This document shows, piece after piece, positions 36,075 to 46,499 of a stretch of DNA of 64,000 nt (positions are counted from its first letter, which is position 1; the number at the start of each line of letters is the position of its first letter). The notes under the pieces are model-generated. The model worked only from the letters and a program-made list of their open reading frames with translations, ran no database searches and had not been told where the DNA came from. Position numbers and translations under genes: made by a program. This stretch comes from Dipteris shenzhenensis (Eukaryota; Polypodiophyta; Polypodiopsida; Gleicheniales), in NCBI GenBank assembly GCA_047967505.1, contig CM106541.1; one strand, 5' to 3'.

Positions 36075-36411
36075 TTCCTTCTTTCTTTATTAGCAGTTCC
36101 ATAGATTCGAAGCTTAAGAGAGAGCCTCTCATACACAGTTCCAAGCTTTCACTCAAGAGAAAGGGACCGTACCTACACTTGCTTCCAAGCCTAAAGAAGA
36201 GGAGGAGTACGAACAAGGAGAAGAAACAAGTTTGGAAAAGAAAGATCCTTCCATACCTTTTTCCAAGTAAGTCCTTTTGAAGTTGTTCTTGCTTGCTCTT
36301 TCCAGTTTTGTACTTTCTCGCATCCACGAAACGCAGGGTCTAGGTATGAGCGACACGTTCTTTTGTCGGGCGCAACGTCCTTTTCGACTTTTTAGTATTC
36401 TCGCCTGTCGG

Positions 36412-36735
36412 ACCGCGTCTATAGGCGCGTCCGAGAACGCGTCTAAACGCGCATCTAAAAGCGCGTCTATCCACGCGTCTGGCTTGTTGCAGACACACAC
36501 AGACGCGTCTATAGACACTCAGACAAACGCTCTGTTAAACGGGCTTTTAAACGCATTGTTAGACGCGTTGTTAGACGTATTGTTAAACAGACTGTTAGAC
36601 GGACTGATAGACGCGCTTTTAAACGCACTATTAGACGGACTGTTAGACGCGCTTTTACTTGAATTGTTTAACGCTCTGTTAGACGCGTCTATAGACGCAC
36701 AGAGCAGACGGGTCTATAGACGCGCTCTGACAGAG
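36412..36735. repeat. central TAGACGCG array, TNPA side (inside a leader intron)
   Basis: About 320 bases of GCGTCTAT, TTAGACGC and TTAAACGC motifs. A GTAAGT donor at 36267 and a TTTTCCAG acceptor ending at 36797 make it likely that the array lies in an intron of the 5' leader. The 165-codon frame through it (NALLDGLL-type repeats) is therefore not a protein. Confidence 0.85.
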
Positions 36736-36803
36736 CCTATTTTTTTTCCCCTTTCTTCTCAGCTCCCAAAGTAATAGATTTGTTTCCTATTTTCCAGTTC
36801 AAC

Positions 36804-38242
36804 ATGTGGCCAGGAAGTGCTTCTAGCTCACCTGATCCACGGGAATCGATTTGGAAGGATTTATATAATCTTTTAGGGCACCCTCCTAGTCCTGCGGAGT
36901 TATACGGGTATATGACGGGTACCCTTAACACTCCCCAGGAGTCGGCACTACAGACTCCGAGCCACCCCACATCGCCTGAGATCACCCCAGCGGAGTCCGC
37001 ACAGCCGTCTTATGCCCCTTCCCCCGTACCGTCTTATGCCCCTTCCCCCATGCTGTCTTATGTCCCTTCTGCCATCCCGTCTTATGCCCCTTCCCCCATG
37101 CCGTCAGGAGGTCCTTCTGTCTCGGCGAGCCGTCGACGTACTCCCCAGCCGTCGAGACTCGGTTCTCCAGCTACGAGTGGTCAGCGTAGTCCCGTGCAGT
37201 CCCCAGCTACGAGTGGCCAGCGTATGAGCTCGACACGACAGGGTAGCAGGCGTAGTAGCAGGGAGAGCGGTGGCGGATGCTGCTTTGGGCCATGTGGCGG
37301 TGAGGAGGAGGATGATTCAGATGATTTAGACGTGCCTCTGGGTGATGGTACGATTTATTATGACATCACTCAGACAGGAGGCATCTTGATGGATGCGCAG
37401 GGGAAGGACATCATGGCCTTCATGCGCTCTGTAATTGCTAACAATTACAGAGATTGCTTTATCCACTATAAAGACCACCCAAAGAGGTTGGCTGAGGAGA
37501 CCCTCGCTGCTGTTCGCTCTAGGTATCCTAACCCCCCCAATCGCCAGTTCACAGATAAATGGGCCAAGTCAAAGATTGTTACGATACTTGGCAATAAAAG
37601 ATCTTCCCTTAAGAGGCAGGCACTAGCGGAGCTTGCCAGGCTTGAGGCAGGTCAACCTCCAAGGGGCCCGCCCCACACCGCTCACAAGCGTGAGTGGAAG
37701 AAGGCAATGAAGTCAGTGAGGGAGGAGCCAGCCAGTCTGCAGCACGTGGAGGCACGGAGGATCCAGATGGAGGAATATGGAAGCGCGCATTTTGGAGCAG
37801 GGGGTGTTGAATCATGGGAGGCCCAATTTGTAAGTATCGATCTCAAATTATATTGCTTATGTAGTTTATTAGGAGGTTGGTTGTTTCTTTGTACTAATCC
37901 CTCCACAAAGTGTATCGCGGTCATGCAGCTTGAGATCATGGGCAGATACCCTACTCCAGTGGAGACAGCCTACCACCGCCACCATCGCAGAGGAGATACA
38001 TGGAGGCACTTCTATGATGACGGGTTGATTACTGAGGAGCAGTATACCCGAGCTACTGGATAGGCCCCCCAGGTATTTGAAAGTAATTAAATAATGCCAA
38101 AATTATAAGTAAAGATTTGATTTTTCATACATTGATATATGTTGTCCCTTGTTTACAGCCCCATGCACAAGACGACGAGGAAGACGAGGAAGGAGGTGCA
38201 GAAGGGAGCGCAGAAGGGAGCATGGAAGGCAACGAGGATTAG
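36804..38242 (+). CDS. TNPA-like (Ptta/En/Spm family) second CACTA protein
   Basis: Starts at the first ATG after the leader-intron acceptor (MWPGSASSSPDPRES). Exons: 36804-37829, 37929-38072, 38159-38242, phases consistent, 417 residues if read through. The N-terminal third is Pro/Ser/Tyr-rich with repeats of PSYAPSP, then Ser/Arg-rich, then an acidic patch (EEEDDSDDLD). The C-terminal half has the Ptta/En/Spm pattern: YPNPPNRQFTDKWAKSK, ILGNKRSSLKRQAL, HKREWKKAM. TNPA proteins bind the subterminal repeats and assist TNP2. A TAG at 38061-38063 stops the protein at codon 387. Reading past it joins a 30-residue acidic tail (DDEEDEEGG) in the last exon, so the TAG is probably a recent nonsense change. 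The first coding intron is 99 bases and stop-free, so its retention would keep the frame. Confidence 0.85.
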
Positions 38243-38602
38243 TCGTAGAAGTAGTGCTACTATTCTTTTTTGTACTTAAAGCCACTGGCTTGGCTTCGTG
38301 CCTCTTGTATATAGACTCCTCTTATTTTTTGTACTTGAAGCCACATGACATGGCTTAGCTTCCTTATTTTTTGTACTTGAAGCCACATGACGTGGCTTAG
38401 CTTCGTGCTATATGTATATACAAGCACTTTTTGAGCTTTCAATTTTATTGCGTTTTGGAGTTGTAATATTTTATTTGGAATTGTAATTAAAATGCGGTTG
38501 GCTATAAGAATTGAATTACATAATGTGGATATGGGATTCTTGTAACTATATAGCATACACAACATACACAGTACTATTCTGTAAATTTTTTTTAAAAAAA
38601 AG

Positions 38603-38848
38603 GCGCGTCTATCAGTGCGTTTAAAAACGCGTTTATATCCGCGTCTGTCTGTTCGACTTGCGTCTATATGCGCGTTTATAAAAGCGTTTACAAGCGCGTT
38701 TATTTATGCGTCTCTGGGCGCGTCTATACGCGCGTAAGTCAGATATATAGACGCGTAATTAGATGCGGTCTCCTGACGTGCAAATAGACGCGCCCGTAAG
38801 TTTTTTATTTAGTTCATAAAACGCGTCTATGCGCGCGTCTATGGGTGC
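38603..38848. repeat. right subterminal TAGACGCG array
   Basis: GCGTCTA, GCGTTTA and TAGACGCG copies lead up to the right terminal inverted repeat, mirroring the left array. Confidence 0.9.
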
Positions 38849-38862
38849 TTTGTCTTGTTGTG
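38833..38862. repeat. right terminal inverted repeat of the CACTA element
   Basis: Ends CTTTGTCTTGTTGTG, followed directly by the TTC target duplication (38863-38865). It is the inverted partner of 31359-31388. Confidence 0.93.
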
Positions 38863-39063
38863 TTCCTTGGAATGTGGCTCTTTTGGAAGTTAGAAGATGA
38901 GCATTCATGTAGCTCCCAAATTATGATCTCTTTTAATAGGCAAGTGACTTTCATCAAAAGTCCACACTCGCTTTGAAGGGGCTTTGAAAAGTGGGTTGGG
39001 ATTAATACTAAACTAATTCTTAAATGATTGACCAACTTATCACATAGAAAATACAAAATAGCT

Positions 39064-39308
39064 CTCGGGGGGTCACTATGTATAAACCCTCTATATCACG
39101 TGCGTTCAAGGCCTATATTTAAAATCCCTTATCTGTAAATTTTTTCAACAATAAAATATACCTCTTTTCTATACAAATCTGTAAATTTTTTCAAAACTAT
39201 TTTAAATAGTCCCTTATGTATATTTATTTCTGTAAATTTTAGAAATAAAAAATATCCTTCTGTTGAACTCATGTGATAGAGTTACATTTGATGAGTGACC
39301 CCCCCGAG
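39064..39308. mobile_element. 245-bp MITE with 8-bp target duplication (hAT-like)
   Basis: Flanked by AAATAGCT on both sides (39056-39063 and 39309-39316). The left end begins CTCGGGGGGTCACTATG. The right end, reversed, begins CTCGGGGGGGTCACTCATC. The inverted match continues imperfectly for about 55 bases (CTCTAT-TCAC-TG-GTTCAA). The interior is AT-rich with three CTGTAAATTTT repeats and no ORF. Eight-base duplications are typical of hAT elements, but the termini are not a textbook hAT end, so the superfamily is inferred. Confidence 0.85.
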
Positions 39309-39729
39309 AAATAGCTTCACAGAGGTGACTCAAATTGACTTCACAACATTAGAGAGTGGTTAGTTAGAGCAAGATGATTACTAGAGGCTTAAGAGATAAA
39401 TATGATATGTGCAATATGTATGCATACATGCATGATGCACACGTGCATATACAAATCTAAATCCTTGCATCATCAATAGTCACATAGCACAGGTTATAAG
39501 CTTGCAAGCTTGCTTGCATTTACACAAGTGTTCATAGAAATCCAACAAACTATATACAATGAAATGCAACTTTTTAAATCTACTAGAGATTTTTCTTTTG
39601 ACTAATCAGAATGGAGATGTAGAGCATTGTTTGCCGTTATGGGATTGAGGTTGATGAATGAATTGTGCTTTAGTTCCTACTGATTTTCCTCTGCAGGTGC
39701 AACATGAGGTTTAAGGCATTCTTAGATAT

Positions 39730-40130
39730 TCGGCTCTAAAGACACCTAGTGAGGATGGACTCCCTTGTGAGTTCTATAAATGTTTTATGGGAAATTGTAG
39801 GCCCTTGTCTACTGAATTTTGGAATGAAAGCATTGCCTTGGAGAAGCTCCCTTTTCATTTGATTGGTGGGGTCATTAAGCTCCTTCAAAGGAGGGGGACA
39901 AAACTGAGCTAAAAAATTGGACGCCTCTCACAATGCTCAATTGCAGCTACGAGATTTTAGCCAAATCCTTAGCCCTGAGCTCCAAAACAGAACGGACAAA
40001 TGGATACGCCAAGAGCAAAAAGGGTTTTTAAAGGAAGACATCTTCTTGAAGAAATTATTAATATCTGGGAAGGCTACACTTGGTAGTGAAAGCTCTTAAT
40101 TAGAGCTCTTGTAAAAAATGGTTGAGCTGT
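39730..40130 (+). pseudogene. LINE reverse transcriptase fragment
   Basis: Across two or three frames the plus strand reads DGLPCEFYKCFMGN, NESIALEKLPFHLIGGVIKL, then NWTPLTMLNCSYEILAKSLAL and QKGFLKEDIF. These follow the order of LINE RT fingers and palm: G-x-P-x-E-F-Y-K, L-P-x-x-x-x-x-G-x-I-x-L-I, N-W-R-P-L-T-L-L-N. Stops and indels break it. It resembles the 5.3-6.4 kb fragment in type but covers an earlier part of the RT. Confidence 0.75.
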
Positions 40131-40149
40131 GCTTATCATCTGTATTTTC

Positions 40150-43100
40150 CATTTTCTTTAATATAAATTTTTATTTCCCAAAAAAAAACTCAACTAATTG
40201 TGATGCGGCAATGCACATGGCATGACCTTGAGGCCATCTGTTATTACCTTTTCTTTTTTTGGGCATTAGATTGGGTATATTAGTTTGGCTTATGAGGCCA
40301 GCATCATGCGTAGGGGTTGAAGGGTCTCCATGTGTCAAGTATCACCCTTGACCTAGCTATGTATCATGTTGCTATTATATGAAATGATGGTTTTTAAGAG
40401 TGCATTGAATGCGGTGATGGCTAGAATAACAAGGAGGCTTTCCCATTTCATTTAGAGTGAATGAGTGCTACACATGTGCATGTATCCTTTAGGTGGGGTG
40501 ATGGCTCAAAAGGGGGCTAAACGCTCTGAAGTAGTCTATCATTATGCATGTATGCAACAACATGAGGGCCTCCATTCGAGGACTTTATCAAGGTTTCTTA
40601 ATGCAGCTTGGGGGCATGCTCGGGGCATGTTCCAACATATTCATGATATATGCTATATAGAGGGAGGCATGTTCCCTCATCTTGTTGTTTAGCATTTATC
40701 GAGATGGTGAATGATTTAGTCTAAGAGAAACTGTTTTTCTGAAGGAGTAGTAGGAGAAGCCTTTAATATGGGGATTAAGGAGGAGAGTTCCATGTGGCGT
40801 AGGAAGTATCCCACATATGATGGGTTGTGGAGAGGCCTTGGAGAAGTGGCCATGCTTATATTCAAAGTAGACCTTTGCTATATCTTCAATTGAGCCTTGT
40901 CTCATTTTGCATATATCATGTAGTGTCTTTCCACTTGATGGTTCATGCTTTGTAGGTAGCTTTACCGTAGGGCACAAGCTAGGACTCCCTCATCTTGATT
41001 TCAAAGTTACAACACAATGATCTAACAATGTAGTTTTAAGTATACCCCCTTAATTAAATTTGAAGTAAAACCATAATACTAGTGCCATAGTTTATAATAT
41101 TTCTATTGCATAAGGACTAATTTCAATTAACCCTATGCATAATCCGATTTTCAAAATCCAAAGCTACACATGTGTGACATGAAAACCCCATGAAAATAAA
41201 GTTCCAAATAGTAAAGCATCACCTTTTACTTTTCAATGAAAACCATGTAAAATAAAAAATTTGTGAACATTATAAGTATCACAAATCATTGAAAATAGTC
41301 TTTATTATGCCATACATCTTATATGTATAATAAATTAAGAGGTCTTTCTCTACTTTATGGAGGTCTAAATGATTGAGGGATGAAGGTCCAAAATCTATGC
41401 ACCCTGAGTTAAAATATTATGTGAGGTGCATATCTTTTCTATTTTAGCATTCCTTTCTCACATTAATCTGATCTTCATTGTGTTCATTCAAGAACAGTAA
41501 TTTCATTAATTTTGGGAATAGATCTATTGTTTCGTTAATAGTGGATGTTTAGCTTTGTTCATTCATATAATATATCCACTATTTTGTTAATTTTTGGAAT
41601 GATCGATATTTCCTTTAAAAAATCTCATCAAGTTTATTCTATTGAGAAAATGTATCAGATTTTTATTGATTATGGGAATGGGTTATTTGTCACATGTTTC
41701 AACATTATGATCCCACAAATATATATGTAGTGTTGACACCAACAATTGCATCTCAAGACAATTTAATATAACACACCATTCAAGAGTTTGTTGAAGCCCA
41801 ATAGAGTAGTTCAAATTTTGTTGAATCCAATATGGCTCATAAGCATGCCAAAGGTCGTTGCATTTCATAATACATAGCATCAAACTTGATAGCATGTCCT
41901 TTGGCCTATTTGTATTTTAAAGCAATCTAGGCCACATTGCACTTGCTTGGGATATCCAATTTTGCTGATGTGTGTCGCCAATGGGGGTAAACCCCAGTGT
42001 AACAATGAAACTTCAAGGCAAGATAAGGCTGAGGATAGGAGAGGTGGAAGAAGGAACTGAGAGTGTGAGAGTAAAGTGAAGGAAGCAAAAGAGTGAGAGT
42101 AAGGCTGAGGATAAGAGAACGGCGGAAGAAGGAGCTGGGAATGTGAGAGTAAGGCTAAGGATCAGAGAATGGTAATGAGAGACAATGGCTGAAAATTTTG
42201 CTAATCCCATGAATTTCAAATTTCACACCTCTTACTTGCAAATCTTTGAATACCACAACCTGCATTGCCTTGTGAACTGCACTGTACCTTGCGTACAAGC
42301 TAGTTGGTCTTTACCTAGGTAAGTTGTCTTCTATTCTTTGGTTGCCTCACAAAATAGCTAGTCTTTTGGAGGATCTATATTCTAGTGGTTCATTGATTGT
42401 CGCCATGGCATCAATGGCAAGATACAGCTCATCATGTCTTCTTGCAAGAGAAGCAGGCAGAGGCTATAAGATAAAAAAGCTGAAAAACTTGGTTAAGGCA
42501 CAAGGTCAGATTGCGGGTCGACGAAAGCAATGGCATGGTATCAAAATGGCAACGAAAGACACATCTGCAATGTTTATGTGGGAAGAAACAATGAGAAGAA
42601 AGAAGATTCCTTGCAGAGCAGTAGCAAAAAGAGGTTGTATATGCATGCCATCGAAGCAAAGAACATGAGCTTAGATCAACTAGCTGCAGTAGAGAGGGTG
42701 AAATTAACTATGTTGGTATCCCATGAAACATAGGAGAAATGGCTTGGGCATACACTGTTGAAGATGTTGTCAATCAAAAGGACCAATGTGGCTCCAGTTG
42801 TTGGATGTAGAATGGAAGCAAGGCATGATCATCCCGATCTAAAATAAGGACATCTGTAGAAAGTAAATGGGACACAGGAAATTTGACGAGCACATCATAC
42901 ACATGTTGGATATAATGCAGGTCAGTGGTTGCCTAACCGATGGTTGTCTATGATTAAGTTTTGGAATAGTTTAACTGTTTAATTTTGAAATCAGGCACAA
43001 GGCACAAGGCCTTGAGGACTTCTAAGAGCTCCTTATCTATGAATGGTGCATCCACTTGTCTATCATGCCTTGGTAGACCACTTAGGGGGCATTAGGGGGA

Positions 43101-43330
43101 TATGGACTCAAAAAGGGACTCATAAGGTTTTGATTAGAGAATGGGTGAATCTCTAATCTTTACTTTACATTTTATTTGGCTTTTGGATGTGGTAGAGGCA
43201 AACTTCCCCAATCCAATGGTGCAAATTGTGGTGCATATGATCCATTGGATTGTCTATGAACATCTAAGGGCATGCAAGCAATACCTCTTTCAAACCGTAA
43301 ATAATAAATCTTCATTTAACCATGTGTGAG
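40150..43330. other. no recognised gene
   Basis: Open frames at 40465-40692, 40977-40696 (minus) and 42324-42668 (basic, Lys/Arg-rich) show no motif I recognise. At 42010-42200 the purine-rich phrase GAGAGTAAGGCTGAGGAT recurs three times, a small degenerate repeat. Confidence 0.4.
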
Positions 43331-43334
43331 GAGT

Positions 43335-44515
43335 GCCAATTCTCCATTGTGAGATCAAAATCTTCATCCAATGGTGCACCCAATTACTATTCTCCATTGC
43401 AAGATGGAGATCTCCATCCAAAGGTGCACGAATGCCGCCATATTGTATCCCATGTGGTTTGATGCACTTGAGTCAACATACCACACATCATTGCTTTCTT
43501 CTATACTTGTCACATAATTGGTCATGTGCTGCACCATAAACAGATCCTCATTTCTGTCATCACCCTGTCTACTAGAGGATGCATAATTGCCTTGCTGCAA
43601 TTTTCCAGTCATGATGTCATTCTGCTTTTTATAGTAGTCTTTAACCATATGACCCATTTTACCACAATAGTAGCATTCAACATTGTTGTTTGCATTTTGG
43701 CCTCTCTGCTATCCACCACGACCTCTTTGGCTCCCCCTGCCTCTAAAGTTACCACATCCTCCTCCATAGGACTGGTTTTCTTGAATTTGCTGCATATTCT
43801 AATTTCTGCCATGGCCTCCAAATTGGCCTGCTCTACCTCTGCCTCGACCTCTTCCAGTATTTGAGTAGAAGATAGCTTCTTTTGAAGTTCCTCCTGAAGA
43901 AGATGTACCACCATTTCTCTGCTCTTTAGAAATTAGAAGAGAAATCAACTCCTCAAAATCAGGAACATTCTCACGGACGGCAATGGATGTCCAAAATTGT
44001 GCATAATCCTTTCCTAGACCATTCAAGGTCACAGAAACTAAATCATCATCTTCCACTGGTGACCCAATAGAAGCAAGTGCATCTGCAATCTTCTTCACCT
44101 TCATGTGGTAGTCATTGATGCTCATATTTTCTCTCTGCACATTATGCAACTCTTGCTTGAGCTACATTTTCCTGGCTTGCGTATTTGTGCTATACATTTT
44201 TTCTAAAGTATCCCACGCCTCCTTCGGTGTGCTTGCATCCTAAATATGCACAATCATAGAATTTGAAATACTGATAGATAGCCAATACATAACTTTTCTG
44301 GCTCTCTCCTGGCTCTCTCATGCCAGCCTTGAAATGCCTGCAACTCCTATTGATTGGGAACATTAGGAATAACTGGTTCTTGTTCAGCTCTAGTAATGAA
44401 CTCCCAATAGCCTTTTCCCTTAGGGAAATTCGTCATTCTAAACTTCCATGCTTGGAAGTTGTTCTTATCAAGCTTTTCAGTGACAATCTATGAAAGAGCA
44501 TCAGACGCCATTACA
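43335..44515 (-). pseudogene. Ty1/copia gag and start of protease, decayed
   Basis: From 44512 the frame reads MASDALS-stop-IVTEKLDKNNFQAWKF, the usual copia gag opening. Then come the UBN2/retrotran_gag region (TLNGLGKDYAQFWTSI, LISLLISKE), a Gly/Arg-rich stretch (GRGRGRGRAGQFGGHGRN), a CCHC knuckle whose last Cys has become Tyr (CYYCGKMGHMVKDY), and the protease start WYVDSSASNHM (normally D-S-G-A-S/C). Stops within gag are mostly TAG at expected Gln positions. Similarity ends near 43335; integrase and RT are absent. Confidence 0.85.
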
Positions 44516-45000
44516 GAACACTGCAAAATATTCTATCATTGCCAAAAAACACAACTTTTGCCTCACAAGGGCAAATCTGCAAAACTGACAAAAGTGGTAT
44601 TTGACCACATAGTCACTTCCTAGTGACGATTATGCATCAACAAGCAATAAGAATGATTTTGTCACTCCCAATATCTTTGCGCACAAGCATACGATGTAAT
44701 TTCTATGATAACTTTTCACCGACCTGTAGAACAGTGGTCGCACACAAAAAATAGGGCACTTTCCTAAGTGCCTGCGGAAAACTTCTGCCACCAAAACCGG
44801 CCTCGAAATGGCCCGGTAGCATATATAGCCCTCTTGCCACACCACAAAGGGCATCCCAATCTAAGTGCACTCTTGCACTTTTCGGCTATGCTACCTGCAG
44901 AGATTTGCTCCCAAACTTGAAAAAAAAGGAAAGCAACACTGATCCTCTTACTAGGACACCGCGAACTTGGTTTGCTTTCTTGAGCTCCTTACCACAAACC

Positions 45001-45014
45001 GAGCTTTGATACCA
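45001..45014 (-). other. copia primer binding site
   Basis: The minus strand reads TGGTATCAAAGCTC immediately after the LTR, matching the initiator-Met tRNA primer site TGGTATCAGAGC used by most plant copia elements with one difference. It fixes the orientation and the inner LTR boundary. Confidence 0.85.
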
Positions 45015-45125
45015 TGTGAAGAGAGTGGGAGAGAAGGAAGGAGTCTCACTTGCAGCTTTCTCACATACACAATGGGGGAATATACACAAAGGTGGATATC
45101 ACGAGTGGAGCTCAATATCTCAACA
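45015..45125 (-). repeat. copia 5' LTR, internally deleted (111 bp)
   Basis: Bounded on the plus strand by TGTGAAGAGAGTGGGAG and GAGCTCAATATCTCAACA, i.e. TG...CA. The sequence matches both ends of the 357-bp LTR at 61314-61670 but lacks about 246 internal bases, joining GGTGGA directly to TATCACG. It belongs to the gag remnant at 43335-44515. Confidence 0.85.
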
Positions 45126-45231
45126 TCATGGCCATCATGTCCCATTTACATGACTAAAAGACCACCTACTCATTTTTTTGTACCATCAAAGAGGATGCAA
45201 GGGAAAAAACAAAGTAATATTCATTCTTGAC

Positions 45232-45500
45232 CCTGAAAATGGGACCTAATGGCCATGATACTTTGCACGCCTCAATATAAGTGATTTTAAGGCCCTTGCA
45301 AAGTATCTTGGCCATCGCATCCCATTTGTATGACTAGAAGACCATCAGGGCATGTTTTTGTACCATCAATAGGATGCATGGGCAAAACCAAGGAAATGTT
45401 CATTCTTGACCATGTAAATGGGACCCGATGGCCATGATACTTTGCACGGAGATTTTAAGGCCATCGCAAAGTATCATGGCCATTGGGTCCCATTTTCATG
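45232..45500. repeat. two tandem hairpin units
   Basis: In the second unit CATGTAAATGGGACCCGATG onward (45411-45445) is followed after 20 bases by its reverse complement (45466-45500), 33 of 35 positions matching. The first unit (arms near 45232-45268 and 45296-45332) has the same arms with more changes. A further half-unit lies at about 45126-45165 next to the copia LTR. They share ATGGCCATGATACTTTGC. Confidence 0.85.
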
Positions 45501-45898
45501 ACTAGAAGGCCACCAATAGGATACGGATGCTAAAACAATGAGCCTCATAGTTTCAAAACTTCACAATCTATTTCATGCTATCATCTTTTAAACTCTATCA
45601 AGACTTGGAATAAGGACTAGCATTTAAATTTTGAGGCCAAATAAAATAATATCACCAAGTAATGTAAAAGCTTTTTTGATGCTAATATCGATGCTATGTG
45701 AGCTAAAACCCAATCCTGAATCGCATTGCTTTCATTCTTCTCTCCCATCCTTGCACTGATCCTCTATAACCTTGAACCACCTCCACACCTTTCAAGCATC
45801 TCTTCACAACTAGGGATGACCACCAAACCTTGCAAGCATCCAAGATTCAAAGTATTGTACTAGGTATGTTGGTTTGTTTGGTTTTCTCAAGTATTTCT
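45501..45898. other. no recognised gene
   Basis: AT-rich sequence with no open frame of note between the hairpin repeats and the pyrimidine tract. Confidence 0.4.
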
Positions 45899-46455
45899 TT
45901 CCTTTCCCCTTGTGTTGCCCTTTTTGTTCCCCTTCCCTTTCCCTTCCCTTCCCTTTCCCTTTCCCTTTCCCTTTCCTTCCCTTTTCCTTTCTTTCCTTTC
46001 CCTTTTCTTCTCCTTTCTCCCTTTCCTTTTTTTCCTTTCTCCCTTTTATTTTCTACTTTTCCTTCTCCTTTCTCTCTTCTCTTTTCTCCCTTTCCTTTTT
46101 CCCCTTTCTCCCTTCTCTTTTCTCCTTTTCCTTCTCCTTTCTCTCTTCTCTTTTCTCCCTTTCCTTTTTCCCCTTCTCCCTTCTCTTTTCTCCTTTTCCT
46201 TCTCCTTTCTACCTTCGCTTTTCTCGCTTTCCCTTTTCCCCTTCTTCCCTCTCTTTTCTCCTTTTCCTTCTCCTTTCTACCTTCACTTTTGCCCTTCTCT
46301 TTTCTCCCTTTTCTCGTTCTTTTCTTTTCTCCTCCTTCTCTTTTTCTCCCTTTCCTTTTTCCCCTTTTCCCTTGTATTTTCCCTTTTCCTTCTCCTTCTA
46401 CTTTTTCCCTCTCCTTTTTCTTCTCTCTTCTCTCTTCTCCTTATACTTTTCTTAC
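45899..46455 (+). repeat. polypyrimidine TTTCCC/TTCTCC tract
   Basis: More than 550 bases of almost pure C/T with CCCTTTCC, TTCTCCTTT and CTCTTTTCTCC units. Phe/Pro/Ser/Leu frames of up to 214 codons cross it in all three plus frames, the sign of composition and not of coding. Confidence 0.95.
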
Positions 46456-46499
46456 TCATTCCTTCTTCTAGTCTTCTCTCTTAACCAATTTTACTTTAA

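Larger units (their letters stand above)
31359..38862. mobile_element. complete CACTA (En/Spm-type) DNA transposon, 7,504 bp
   Basis: The left end begins CACAACAACACAAAGCAAC. The right end is its inverted counterpart, so the 30-bp terminal repeats match at 27 positions. The element is flanked by the 3-bp duplication TTC (31356-31358 and 38863-38865), as expected for CACTA elements. Unit 1 of the host repeat keeps the unoccupied site with a single TTC (31039-31041). Inside are a minus-strand TNP2 transposase gene and a plus-strand TNPA-like gene, diverging from a repeat-rich centre. Subterminal arrays of a TAGACGCG/GCGTCTA motif lie at both ends. The termini start CACAA rather than CACTA. All structural parts are present, but both genes carry at least one lesion, so autonomy is doubtful. 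Confidence 0.95.

Noticed and set aside
36277-36774. 165-codon frame with NALLDGLL repeats
   Set aside because: It reads through the TAGACGCG array, probably in an intron; the leucine pattern is the DNA repeat translated.
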